Under the pieces are notes generated by a model. It was not told the origin of the DNA. It made no database searches and was given only the letters and a program-made list of their open reading frames with translations. From Clostridiaceae bacterium UBA6110 (lineage in GTDB: Bacteria > Bacillota > Clostridia > Clostridiales > Clostridiaceae), in assembly GCA_002428415.1 (NCBI GenBank), contig DIWI01000020.1, forward strand, positions 1-36,210: a stretch of 36,210 nucleotides of DNA. Direction: 5' to 3'. Shown here piece after piece: positions 15,380 through 24,062 of this stretch (its first letter is position 1; every line of letters starts with the position of its first letter). The position numbers and the translations under genes were made by a program.

Positions 15380-15822
15380 TTCAAACTCTCCTCCAGTATC
15401 ATCTTAACGTGGGGTATTCCATCTTCAAGGTATTCTTCAGCATCTGTCCTCTTGAAGCCAAGTGATGAATAGAACCCCATGGCCTGAACCTGGGCACCTA
15501 TCCTTATACGGCCTTGCCCGGCAGCCTTTAGAGCTTCCTCCATGAGGATCCTGCCGTATCCCTTTCCTCTGAAGGAGCCTGATGTAAGTATCCTTCCGAT
15601 CGACCTGGACCCGTCTGCCTCAAATGGAAGTATCCGTGCATATGCCGCTATTTCCCCATCCTCCCTGACCATGACATGGATGCATTCCCTGTCAAGTCCA
15701 TCAAGGTCAAGGAATGCACAATCCTGTTCCACTACAAAAACCTCCTGCCTGACCCTCATTGCGTCATACAGCAGGTCGATATCCATTTCTTTCCATTTCC
15801 TGACTAGAATCTCCATCGCCAA
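15376..15822 (-). CDS. ElaA-like GNAT acetyltransferase
   Basis: The 148-residue product has the ElaA-type N-terminus (LYDAMRVRQEVFVVEQDC), the acetyl-CoA loop SFRGKGYGRILMEEAL, and the late motif AQVQAMGFYSSLGFKR. ElaA relatives are GNAT enzymes without a settled substrate. The start is either TTG 15822 or the in-frame ATG at 15816; only a weak GGTGA lies upstream, so this start is uncertain by two codons. It leads a two-gene unit with dCMP deaminase, overlapping it by four bases; the functional link, if any, is unclear. Confidence 0.82.
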   Translation of the reverse strand: MAMEILVRKWKEMDIDLLYDAMRVRQEVFVVEQDCAFLDLDGLDRECIHVMVREDGEIAAYARILPFEADGSRSIGRILTSGSFRGKGYGRILMEEALKAAGQGRIRIGAQVQAMGFYSSLGFKRTDAEEYLEDGIPHVKMILEESLK

Positions 15823-15953
15823 AATTTGTCACCATCCCGCCGCATTTTATATAATATTAGCAATATTGAAGATAAAAATCCATATATGTCGGGCAAACCT
15901 TTTCACTTGGTGCTAAACTTAATGTAAAGGAACCTAATTTGAGGGGTGATGTT

Positions 15954-17432
15954 ATGTCAGCAATTTCCACCATAGACTTCAAGGAGCTCAAGAAGGAAAA
16001 GGATGAACTGGTAGTTCGGGCAGGCTATCTGCAGAGGCTTATCATGGCCAAGAAGATTCCTGTAATGATCGTATTTGAAGGTGTCCATGCTTCAGGAAAA
16101 GGAAGACTTTCAAATGAGCTGCTGCTCGCACTTGATGCAAGATATACTGATTTCTACGCAACCCACAAGCCTACGGAAGATGAGCTCAGAAGACCGCTTC
16201 TATGGCAGTACTCTGTGAACGCACCAACGTATGGCAATATCAACATCTACTATAGAAGCTGGTACTCCCTGTATATTGCGCTTATCAACCAGAAGTTCGA
16301 GCTGAACAGATATACGGACAAAAAATCACTGGTAAAGGAAATAAGGGATTTCGAAAAGACCCTGATCGATGACGGCACTGTCCTTATAAAGTTCTATCTG
16401 AACATCTCAAAGGATAAGCAGATGGAGCACCTGAGGAAGATGCGGGAAAATCCCAGGACCATGTGGAGAGCACAGGAGTATGACGCTGAAAACGACGAGA
16501 GATATGAGCAGGAAATGAAAAAGCTGCTGAAGGACGGAAACCACAGCGAGGCTCCTTGGCATCATATTGAGTATGACGTAAGGGAACGGGCTGTCAACGA
16601 AATGCTTAAGATAGTGACTTCTGTTCTTGAAAAGGCGATTGCGGAGCATGACAGGAAATCCTCAGAGCCGAAGGAGCGGGACGGAAAATTCAAAGGAACC
16701 AAAGATGGGGCACTTGACGGATTTGATAAGTGCATAACCATAGAAAAGAAGGACTACAGGGAAAAGCTCGAGGACCTCCAGCAGAGGATGAGGGAGGTGC
16801 AGTATACGCTGTACCAGAAGAAGGTTCCTCTCTTCGTGGTCTATGAGGGCTGGGATGCAGGAGGAAAGGGCGGGAATATAAAGAGGCTGGTTGAGCCTCT
16901 TGACCCGACGATGTACATTGTAAACACGACTGCAGCTCCCAACGAAACCGAAAGGAATCATAATTACCTGTGGAGATTCTGGACAACCATCCCTAAATCA
17001 GGTTACATAGCCATCTATGACAGGTCCTGGTATGGCAGGCTTATGGTTGAAAGGGTGGAGGGCTTCGCCACAAATCAGGAATGGTCGAGGGCATACCAGG
17101 AGATCAATGATTTCGAAGAGTCCCAGACCAACTTCGGTGCTATAGTGATAAAGCTTTTCCTGTACATCTCCAAGGAAGAGCAGCTGACGAGATTTGAGGA
17201 CAGGCAGTCCGACCCCAACAAGGTATGGAAGATAACTGACGAAGACTGGAGAAACAGGGAGAAGTGGGATATCTATGTTGAAGCTGTCAATGACATGATT
17301 GACAAGACCAACAGGAAGACTGCACCATGGATCGTCATTAACGGAAACGACAAGAGGTATGCCAGGGTCAAGGCTCTTGAGACAATAGTAGAAATCTGCG
17401 AGAAAAAGCTTTACGAAAAGAACGGGAAATAG
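15954..17432 (+). CDS. pap: Polyphosphate:AMP phosphotransferase (tandem PPK2)
   Basis: The 492-residue protein contains two PPK2 kinase domains. The first (about 35-235) has EGVHASGKG as P-loop and IYYRSWYS, in which the lid-side Asp is replaced by Tyr. The second (about 285-490) has the canonical YEGWDAGGKGG at 297-307 and IYDRSWYG. This tandem form is typical of class II PPK2 enzymes, which use polyphosphate to phosphorylate AMP to ADP; the second domain should be the active one. ATG 15954 follows GAGGGGTGAT. It lies tail-to-tail with the exopolyphosphatase-like gene and close to ppk1, so polyphosphate turnover genes are grouped here. Confidence 0.9.
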   Translation: MSAISTIDFKELKKEKDELVVRAGYLQRLIMAKKIPVMIVFEGVHASGKGRLSNELLLALDARYTDFYATHKPTEDELRRPLLWQYSVNAPTYGNINIYYRSWYSLYIALINQKFELNRYTDKKSLVKEIRDFEKTLIDDGTVLIKFYLNISKDKQMEHLRKMRENPRTMWRAQEYDAENDERYEQEMKKLLKDGNHSEAPWHHIEYDVRERAVNEMLKIVTSVLEKAIAEHDRKSSEPKERDGKFKGTKDGALDGFDKCITIEKKDYREKLEDLQQRMREVQYTLYQKKVPLFVVYEGWDAGGKGGNIKRLVEPLDPTMYIVNTTAAPNETERNHNYLWRFWTTIPKSGYIAIYDRSWYGRLMVERVEGFATNQEWSRAYQEINDFEESQTNFGAIVIKLFLYISKEEQLTRFEDRQSDPNKVWKITDEDWRNREKWDIYVEAVNDMIDKTNRKTAPWIVINGNDKRYARVKALETIVEICEKKLYEKNGK

Positions 17433-17440
17433 GATATTGC

Positions 17441-17481
17441 TAAATGACCGGAATTTGCCTTAGGCTCATTCCGGTCATTTA
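17441..17481. terminator. Long hairpin terminator between pap and ppx
   Basis: TAAATGACCGGAAT (17441-17454) pairs perfectly with ATTCCGGTCATTTA (17468-17481), and the loop holds a small GCC/GGC stem. It lies between convergent genes and could end both, although T runs are short. Confidence 0.7.
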
Positions 17482-17539
17482 CATTATATTCAGATTATGA
17501 TGCTATTCCAATCATTCCTGAGCTTTGGTCCGGTCTTCC

Positions 17540-19039
17540 TTAGCGAGTCCTCTCAAACCTGACATTCAGCTCAAGTCCTATGGCTTTTCTAAACTGATAG
17601 GAGAGTGATGCGAGCTCTTCTTCCTTGAATCTCGGGTCCTCAGCGACACTTGCTGTTATTTCCAGAGCCTTTTCACTGACTGTGCAGGATGTAATCCTTG
17701 TGCTTGAAAGCCTGCCATGATTTATTGCCTCCGCTGTCTTGATGAGCATGCCGAGCTTCTCTATGGTGGCAATATCCCTGTCAGTCAGCATTTTCCTGCT
17801 GAAGTAATCCCTGAGGATGTCATTGTTGCTTGTTGTTGTCGCTGCTGCCGCAGCCATAAGTATCTGTTTCTGTGATATCCCGTTGATCGGTGCGTTCAAT
17901 ATGCTGTAGAACGTATTCCTGTCTCTCTGGAAATAATTGAGACTGGTTCCGATGTCATACAGGTAAGCAGCTGTCTTCAGAACCTTGCCATTGCCTGTAA
18001 GATAAGGGTAAGTCCTGCAAAGCGCAGCATACATGGCTGATGCATGCCTGAAAAGCTCACGGCCTTCGTAGTCATGGTACATGTGTATATTTATGATGTT
18101 ATCAAGTGAAAAATCCAGAACATTCCTGATCCTTTTTTTACCACCAAGTATGTACTCGAAAAGCAGCCCGTCCCTCACTCCGGCACCGGAAACGAAAAGC
18201 TTCCTGGAGCCTGTGGTTTCCATCAGCTTTCCCACTGCCGCGACAGACCCAATGAATATGTCCTCCCTGTCCCTGCCAAGGCCTGCGACCTTTTTACCGC
18301 TGTCACATATGTAGTCCCTGACGAGGGAATATATCTCATCAACATCCTGCTTTTCAAGGGAATAGTTATGAGCGATGAACATGGCGTAATCTTTCCTGTA
18401 TCTGTCGATCTTTCCGAGTGTACGGACTGATCCTCCGATTCCGACGAGCGGCAGTCCTGCTGCATTCTTAAGCCAGGGCACTTCATTCAGGCTGTTCTCG
18501 AGGAATTTTGAAAGCCTTGCCTCGTTCTTGCGGGATGATTTGAGATTATACTTCTCTGTCAGCGAGATGGAGCCGAAAGGTATGGAGACTGAATCCTGAA
18601 GGATCCTGTTTTCGATGTGGACTATCTCCATGCTGCTTCCTCCGATGTCAAACATCAGGCAGTCCCGAAGGTCAAGGGTGTTAACTGTAGCATAATAGTC
18701 ATAGAAAGCTTCCTCTTCGCCTGAAAGGACCTTGATCTCACGTCCAAGGGCTATCTTCGCCCTTGACAGGAACTCTTCCTTGTTTTTGGATCTCCTGACA
18801 GCTTCAGTAGCCACGGCGATGATCTCCCTGGTTTCCCTGGAATCAAGGTAGCCTTTGAAGCTCTCAAGGGCAGAAATGGCGTAATCCATCCTATCCTTAT
18901 TCAGGTAACCGTCTGCCATTCCCTGGCCAAGTCTTGCCGACCTCTTTATCTGGCCTATTATCTTGTAGCTTTTTTCCTGGACCTCATATATTACAAGCCT
19001 CATCGAGTTGGAGCCTATGTCAATTATACCCAGCCTCAT
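17540..19039 (-). CDS. Ppx/GppA-family phosphatase
   Basis: The 499-residue protein begins with the ASKHA phosphate-1 motif IDIGSNSMRLVIYE and continues with GEEEAFYDYYA, FDIGGSSMEIV (phosphate-2) and GIGGSVRTLGK, as in exopolyphosphatases and guanosine pentaphosphatases. The C-terminal part (about 310-499) is an HD-like helical domain in which LHDIG reads LYDIG, so the metal site is probably lost. Substrate, polyphosphate or pppGpp, cannot be read from sequence, but the neighbours favour polyphosphate. AGGAAGGTGA precedes ATG 19039. It diverges from ppk1. Confidence 0.88.
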   Translation of the reverse strand: MRLGIIDIGSNSMRLVIYEVQEKSYKIIGQIKRSARLGQGMADGYLNKDRMDYAISALESFKGYLDSRETREIIAVATEAVRRSKNKEEFLSRAKIALGREIKVLSGEEEAFYDYYATVNTLDLRDCLMFDIGGSSMEIVHIENRILQDSVSIPFGSISLTEKYNLKSSRKNEARLSKFLENSLNEVPWLKNAAGLPLVGIGGSVRTLGKIDRYRKDYAMFIAHNYSLEKQDVDEIYSLVRDYICDSGKKVAGLGRDREDIFIGSVAAVGKLMETTGSRKLFVSGAGVRDGLLFEYILGGKKRIRNVLDFSLDNIINIHMYHDYEGRELFRHASAMYAALCRTYPYLTGNGKVLKTAAYLYDIGTSLNYFQRDRNTFYSILNAPINGISQKQILMAAAAATTTSNNDILRDYFSRKMLTDRDIATIEKLGMLIKTAEAINHGRLSSTRITSCTVSEKALEITASVAEDPRFKEEELASLSYQFRKAIGLELNVRFERTR

Positions 19040-19074
19040 CGGTTCACCTTCCTGTAAATAGATATTTCCCTTTA

Positions 19075-19104
19075 ATTATACGCTATTCCAGCCTTTTCTG
19101 TCTG
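19075..19104 (-). promoter_or_regulatory. Possible promoter of the Ppx/GppA gene
   Basis: On the minus strand TATAAT (19080-19075) follows CAGACA (19104-19099) at 18 bases. The -35 matches four of six positions. Confidence 0.45.
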
Positions 19105-19212
19105 AAATAGTCGGATGATGTACCTGAATATTCATTCTATCAGCCGTAATTCCCAAAAATAATGAATCCAGAGTGTTAATTTTGCATTATTCTGAAACAT
19201 ATAGGCATTGGA

Positions 19213-19223
19213 TGCTATATAAT
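19213..19223 (+). promoter_or_regulatory. Possible extended -10 of ppk1
   Basis: TGCTATATAAT contains an extended -10 (TGn followed by a TATA-type hexamer). No good -35 sits at 17 bases. The ribosome binding site of ppk1 begins at 19240. Confidence 0.4.
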
Positions 19224-19253
19224 TAAAATATAGATAGTTAGGTGGTGGTTTTT

Positions 19254-21350
19254 TTGTCTGAAGTCGTATTATCCAGCAGCAATTTCATAAACCGGGAGAT
19301 AAGCTTCCTCGAATTCAACGAGAGGGTCCTTGACGAGGCGCGGAATACAGACAATCCGCTTTTCGAGAGGATCAAGTTTGCTGCGATTGTTGTGTCGAAC
19401 CTCGATGAGTTCTACATGATACGATATGGCTCACTGTCAGACCAGATCCATGCCGGTCTCAATAGAACGGATCCATCCGGAAGGACTCCGATGGAACAGG
19501 CCAAGGACATCAATGACAGGGCCAGGGTCCTTATTGATGACTTGTACGAGTGCTACGTAAAAGACCTCATTCCTGCGCTTTCTGTCCTGAAAATCAGCTT
19601 TCTCAAGCAAAACGAGCTTACCGACAGACAGAGGGAGTACGTAAGCGACCTGTACTGGGAAAGCATATTCCCGGTGCTTACTCCCATGGTGATCGACTCA
19701 TCAAGGCCATTTCCACTTATAATGAACAATTCGCTTAACATCGCAATGCTGCTCAGGGAAAAAAAGCCCGAGGGAAGGGAATTTGTAGGGACGATACAGG
19801 TTCCATCAGTCCTTGACCGGTATCATTACATCCCTTCAGAAGAACCTGGAAGGAAATGCTACATGCTTCTTGAGGACATAATAAAGATGAACCTCAAGGA
19901 CCTCTTCAATTCCCATGAGATCCTTGATTTTTCATGCTACAGGATCTCGAGGAACGCAGACCTTGAATATGACGAAGAGGATGCAGAAGACCTCCTTGAG
20001 GTCATAAAGGAGACCCTGAAGCAAAGGAAATGGGGAAGGGTAATCAAGATGGAGGTCGAAAGAGGTGTCTCTGAAAACCTCCTCGGATACCTGAGGGAAG
20101 AATTCGAGCTCGGACTCGACAGCATCTTCAGCATCAGCGGCCCGCTGGACCTTACCTACCTTTTCAAGGTTTCTTCCATGCAGGGCTTTGATCATCTGAA
20201 GTTCGATGAGACCAAGCCGCTTCCTGTTCCTGAACTTACCTTCAGCGAAGACATGTTCCAGAGCATCTCAAAGCAGGATGTGCTTCTACACCATCCCTAT
20301 GACTCATTCGATTCGATAGTCAGATTTGTAAAGAGTGCAGCCTCTGACCCTCATGTCCTGGCAATAAAGCAGACCTTGTACAGGGTAAGCGGAAGGTCAC
20401 CGATAGTGGAGGCGCTGGCCGAAGCTGCAGAGAACGGCAAGCAGGTAACCGTACTCGTTGAGCTTAAGGCGAGGTTTGACGAGCAGAACAACATAGTCTG
20501 GGCACGGAGGCTTGAAAAGGCAGGGTGTCATGTCATATATGGAATAGTCGGGATGAAGACACACTGCAAAGCGTTACTTATTGTAAGAAGGGAAAACAGC
20601 AAGATCAAGAGATACGTGCATGTTGGCACAGGAAACTATAACGATGTCACAGCAAGGCTTTACTCTGATGTAGGCTTGTTCAGTGCAAATGAGGATCTTG
20701 CTACAGACATTTCTGATCTCTTCAACATGCTTTCAGGACAATACCAGTCGCACATGATGAAGGTTGTGTCGCTGGCTCCTGATAACATGCGCAGCTCCCT
20801 AATCACCAGGATCGAGAATGAACGAAGAAATGCCAGACAGGGCAGGAGGGCTTTCATTGTAGCCAAGATGAATTCTCTGGTTGACAGGGATATCATCAGG
20901 AACCTCTACCTGGCATCACAGGACGGAGTGGAAATCAAGCTCATCATCAGAGGCATATGCTGCCTGAGGCCGGGAATAGAGGGAATCAGTGACAACATCA
21001 GGGTTTTCTCAATCGTCGGAAGATTCCTAGAACACTCCAGGATTTTCTATTTCTTCAACGGAGGAAATGAAGACATGCTGATTTCATCAGCGGACTGGAT
21101 GGAAAGGAACCTAAACAAGCGAATTGAACTCATGGTGCCTGTTCAGGACAAGAAATGCAAGGAAAAGCTAAAAGGCATCATCGACTTCAATCTGAGGGAC
21201 AACGTCAAGTCGAAAGAGCTCATGCCAGACGGCAAGTACGTGAGGACATTGACCGGTGGCGAAACATTCAATTCACAGGAAGAATTCATAGAGAAGACAA
21301 GGAAGCGTTTCGAAAAATACAGGAAAAGGGCTGCCAAATCAGAATCATAG
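19254..21350 (+). CDS. ppk1: Polyphosphate kinase 1
   Basis: The 698-residue enzyme polymerises ATP gamma-phosphate into polyphosphate. It has the N-terminal helical domain (NREISFLEFNERVLDEA; FYMIRYG), the head domain, and two phospholipase-D-like catalytic domains. The phospho-accepting histidine is H437 in KTHCKALLIV, and the second catalytic histidine is H594 in LEHSRIFYF; these match E. coli H435 and H592. VHVGTGNYN is also intact. Start TTG 19254 is eight bases after AGGTGG; the earlier GTG at 19242 lies in that binding site. Ten bases after its stop begins the acidic repeat gene, so the two share a transcript. Confidence 0.96.
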   Translation: MSEVVLSSSNFINREISFLEFNERVLDEARNTDNPLFERIKFAAIVVSNLDEFYMIRYGSLSDQIHAGLNRTDPSGRTPMEQAKDINDRARVLIDDLYECYVKDLIPALSVLKISFLKQNELTDRQREYVSDLYWESIFPVLTPMVIDSSRPFPLIMNNSLNIAMLLREKKPEGREFVGTIQVPSVLDRYHYIPSEEPGRKCYMLLEDIIKMNLKDLFNSHEILDFSCYRISRNADLEYDEEDAEDLLEVIKETLKQRKWGRVIKMEVERGVSENLLGYLREEFELGLDSIFSISGPLDLTYLFKVSSMQGFDHLKFDETKPLPVPELTFSEDMFQSISKQDVLLHHPYDSFDSIVRFVKSAASDPHVLAIKQTLYRVSGRSPIVEALAEAAENGKQVTVLVELKARFDEQNNIVWARRLEKAGCHVIYGIVGMKTHCKALLIVRRENSKIKRYVHVGTGNYNDVTARLYSDVGLFSANEDLATDISDLFNMLSGQYQSHMMKVVSLAPDNMRSSLITRIENERRNARQGRRAFIVAKMNSLVDRDIIRNLYLASQDGVEIKLIIRGICCLRPGIEGISDNIRVFSIVGRFLEHSRIFYFFNGGNEDMLISSADWMERNLNKRIELMVPVQDKKCKEKLKGIIDFNLRDNVKSKELMPDGKYVRTLTGGETFNSQEEFIEKTRKRFEKYRKRAAKSES

Positions 21351-21360
21351 GAGGTGTGCG

Positions 21361-22839
21361 ATGAAGATTTACATTAACCCAAGATACAAGGACTTTGAAA
21401 AGCTGATCAGAAGGATTGCAAATGAAGTGCCGGATGTTACCATCAAGACGATGGATTACAAGGGTGGAAAGAAGAAGCCCAGTTTTGTCTATAGGGACAC
21501 CTGCTACAGGTTCGGTAAGAAAGGTGAGCTGATAAGCGCTCTTCAGGAGCTTGTTGCCTATGCTGCGAAAGGTGGGTTCAGCAGCAAGGAAACTGAGCAT
21601 GTAGACGACGAAGCAGTCTACGCTGAAGATGAAATGACCTATGAGGACTCGATACCCACATCGCCTGAAGTCACAGAGGCTGAGTTCATGGAGGAAGCAT
21701 TGAAGGAAATTCCCGGAGATGATGAAGATATGACTGAAGTCGATACAGAAAGGGGAGACCTGCTGGATGGCTTCGGGTACAAAGGCGAAGAACAGATCTC
21801 TTACGATGATTCTGTTCCTGAATCAGTTACCAGGACTGACACCGAAATCATAGAGGAAGCTCTCCTGGAGGCAGATACTGATGAACAGGAAGTGAGCTCA
21901 CCTGACAGAGTGGAAAATGGCGATCTCCTCGATGCATTCGACTATAAGGGTGCTGAAGAGGGAGGCTACGACGAGTCAGTGGAGACAGTTACGGAAAAGA
22001 ACGCTGGTCCGGTTGAGGAAGATGCTTTGGACAGGGCAGGGGACGTTGTTGTGGCAGAGGTTGCAGAGACTGTCGAAGTCAGGGGCAATCTGCTTGATTC
22101 CTACGGCTATAGCGGTGGAGATGACTACAGCAGTCCGGAGCCGGCTGCATCGCCTGCTCAGCCTGATTCAATTCCATTGAACATCGATTCTGATCCGAAT
22201 GAAGAGAAGGAGGCTGTATACACCCAGATTCCTACAGCTCCGGTCATGAGCAATGAAGATGTTCTTGAAGAAGCTATGTCTGACGCTCCTGAAACGCCAG
22301 ATACCGGCATCCTCATACCTGAGGAAAAGAAGGGTAACCTTCTTGATGACTTCTCCTATATGGAGGGTGTACCTTTGTCATATGATGACTCAATTCCAAC
22401 ATCTTCCGGAAAGCCTGAAACCGAGGTTCTGGAGGAAGCACTCAAACAGCTTGATACTGAGCCGGAGACAATAGAGCTGATAGAGAGTGACAAAGGAGAC
22501 CTCCTCGATGCGTATGACTACAGGGGACGGGAAGGAGAGGACTATATCGACCTGGATTCCATAAAGGGAAAGGCTAAAGTTGATCTCAGCCCTGAATACC
22601 ACGCTGATGCAGAAACTGACAAAAACAGCTCATTCAGCTATGTGGAAGATACGGGGGAAGAGGACATACTGGTGGAGCTTGGCTACAAGGAAAAGCCCGC
22701 TTCACATATCACAGAGGAAGATGACACTATAACTCTTGAAATACCGGTGGAAAAATATAATCTGGACGACCTGAAGATTCGGATCAAATTCGGACATTTC
22801 GGCGAACCGGGATCTACCTACGAAACCAGGAAAGACTGA
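21361..22839 (+). CDS. Acidic repeat protein of unknown function, linked to ppk1
   Basis: I do not recognise this 492-residue protein. Residues 1-75 form a compact basic region (IYINPRYKDFEKLIRRI, KGGKKKP, CYRFGKKGELISALQELV). Residues 90-445 are strongly acidic and repetitive: G[DN]LLD begins at 132, 187, 242, 325 and 379, with a worn copy (EDILVELGY) near 434; YEDSIPT-like blocks at 94, 148, 203 and 341; and EEAL-like blocks at 111, 165, 219, 303 and 358. The unit is about 54-55 residues, with one longer spacer. The C-terminus ends in a mixed strand-like segment (TITLEIPVEKYNLDDLKIRIKF). There is no signal peptide or membrane helix. AGGAGGTG at 21350-21357 gives strong initiation. Linkage to ppk1 suggests a polyphosphate-related role; that is inference only. 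Confidence 0.85.
   Translation: MKIYINPRYKDFEKLIRRIANEVPDVTIKTMDYKGGKKKPSFVYRDTCYRFGKKGELISALQELVAYAAKGGFSSKETEHVDDEAVYAEDEMTYEDSIPTSPEVTEAEFMEEALKEIPGDDEDMTEVDTERGDLLDGFGYKGEEQISYDDSVPESVTRTDTEIIEEALLEADTDEQEVSSPDRVENGDLLDAFDYKGAEEGGYDESVETVTEKNAGPVEEDALDRAGDVVVAEVAETVEVRGNLLDSYGYSGGDDYSSPEPAASPAQPDSIPLNIDSDPNEEKEAVYTQIPTAPVMSNEDVLEEAMSDAPETPDTGILIPEEKKGNLLDDFSYMEGVPLSYDDSIPTSSGKPETEVLEEALKQLDTEPETIELIESDKGDLLDAYDYRGREGEDYIDLDSIKGKAKVDLSPEYHADAETDKNSSFSYVEDTGEEDILVELGYKEKPASHITEEDDTITLEIPVEKYNLDDLKIRIKFGHFGEPGSTYETRKD
21640..22692 (+). repeat. In-gene repeats of about 165 bases
   Basis: The coding sequence holds about six diverged units, each made of a YDDS(I/V)PTS block, an acidic helix with EEAL, and a G[DN]LLDxFxYKG block. 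Codons differ between copies, so the repeats are old and conserved at protein level, not a recent DNA expansion. Confidence 0.8.
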
Positions 22840-22855
22840 AAAAACTGATTATCAC

Positions 22856-22883
22856 AAAAAGGTGCAGCTGCTGCACCTTTTTT
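22856..22883 (+). terminator. Terminator of the ppk1 operon
   Basis: AAAAAGGTGCAG/CTGCACCTTTTT stem around CTG, followed by more T residues to 22883. Confidence 0.92.
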
Positions 22884-22903
22884 CCGTCCCTTTACAGACG
22901 TGC

Positions 22904-22933
22904 TTCACCATGCCCGCTGAGCTGTGCTATAAT
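22904..22933 (+). promoter_or_regulatory. Promoter of the yhaO-yhaN-type operon
   Basis: TATAAT at 22928-22933 is preceded by TGC (extended -10) and by TTCACC (22904-22909) at 18 bases, a four-of-six -35. Confidence 0.6.
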
Positions 22934-22973
22934 TGAATAGAACTGGAGTTCTATATTTTGGAGGTCGATCATA

Positions 22974-24062
22974 TTGAGAAATGTTAAAATCGTGCAGTCC
23001 GGCGACTTCCATCTGGACAGCCCTCTCTCATCGCACAAGGGTAATTTCAGAGAACAGAGGAGAGAAGAGCTTCTTCAGTCTGTCGGAAGCCTGATAGCGC
23101 ATGCTGTCAGGGAAAAAGCTGACCTGCTCCTGCTTGCAGGGGATATATTCGATTCAGCGAGGGTAAGGAAATCTACAGTTGATTATCTTTCAAGTGTATT
23201 CTCCAGGTTTCCCGGCCACATATTCATATCGCCTGGAAACCACGATCCATACGAACCGCAAAGCCCGTATGCAAAGGCTGCATTACCGGAAAACGTGAAG
23301 GTATTCTCGGAATACGAGGAAGTATTCCTGCCAGAGCTTGGTTCAGTAGTCTGCGGGGCAGGCTTTCGGAATGCCGTGGTGAACAGGAGCCTTCTTGAAG
23401 GCATAAGGGCACCGCTCTTCGATGGAGTAAGGATACTCGTCATGCACGGTGAGACTTCAGGAAGCGAAAATCCATACAATCCAATCAGGCAGAGTGAAAT
23501 CGCCGCATCCGGCTTTGATTATATAGCCCTCGGCCACAGGCATGATTTCTCAGGCATACAAAGAGAGGGAAGAACCTTCTATGGGTATGCCGGAATACCT
23601 GAAGGCAGGGGGTTTGACGAAGCCGGTCCCAGAGGCTGCATCACAGGAACTGTCTCCAGAGCTGGCGTCGACCTGAAGTTCAATGAATTGCCAGGCAGGA
23701 AATATCTGGTGGAAGAGGTGGACATAACTGGCGCATCTTCAAGCATTGAGGTATGCGATATCATATCTGGCATGGGAATTCCTGACTCCCACAGCATTGT
23801 GCGTTTCATACTGAAGGGTGAGGTACCCGGGCATTCTACAATAGACACAGCCATCATAAGGTCCTTTTTGATAAGGAAGCTATTTGACTGCGAGATAATA
23901 GACCGTTCAATGCCTATCTTGGAATCCGGCGATGGAAGGGGGCTGCTTGGCATCTTTTCAGCAAGAATGAAGAAGCTCATTTCAGAAGGCGGGGAAGACA
24001 AGGAGATTTTGGATGAGGCTATGCGGCTTGGCACAAGGGCTCTGTGCAAGAGGGATATCTGA
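22974..24062 (+). CDS. yhaO: SbcD/YhaO-like DNA exonuclease subunit
   Basis: This 362-residue metallophosphoesterase has the Mre11/SbcD order of motifs: D11-F-H13 (SGDFHLDSP), GDIFD at 56-60, GNHD at 88-91, MHGE near 162 and GHRH near 190. The shorter C-terminal part and lack of an SbcD-type capping extension place it with YhaO of Bacillus, which pairs with YhaN as a nuclease and ATPase. TTG 22974 is set by TGGAGG. Its stop TGA shares one base with the ATG of the ATPase gene, a tight coupling that fits a 1:1 complex acting on DNA ends. Confidence 0.87.
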   Translation: MRNVKIVQSGDFHLDSPLSSHKGNFREQRREELLQSVGSLIAHAVREKADLLLLAGDIFDSARVRKSTVDYLSSVFSRFPGHIFISPGNHDPYEPQSPYAKAALPENVKVFSEYEEVFLPELGSVVCGAGFRNAVVNRSLLEGIRAPLFDGVRILVMHGETSGSENPYNPIRQSEIAASGFDYIALGHRHDFSGIQREGRTFYGYAGIPEGRGFDEAGPRGCITGTVSRAGVDLKFNELPGRKYLVEEVDITGASSSIEVCDIISGMGIPDSHSIVRFILKGEVPGHSTIDTAIIRSFLIRKLFDCEIIDRSMPILESGDGRGLLGIFSARMKKLISEGGEDKEILDEAMRLGTRALCKRDI

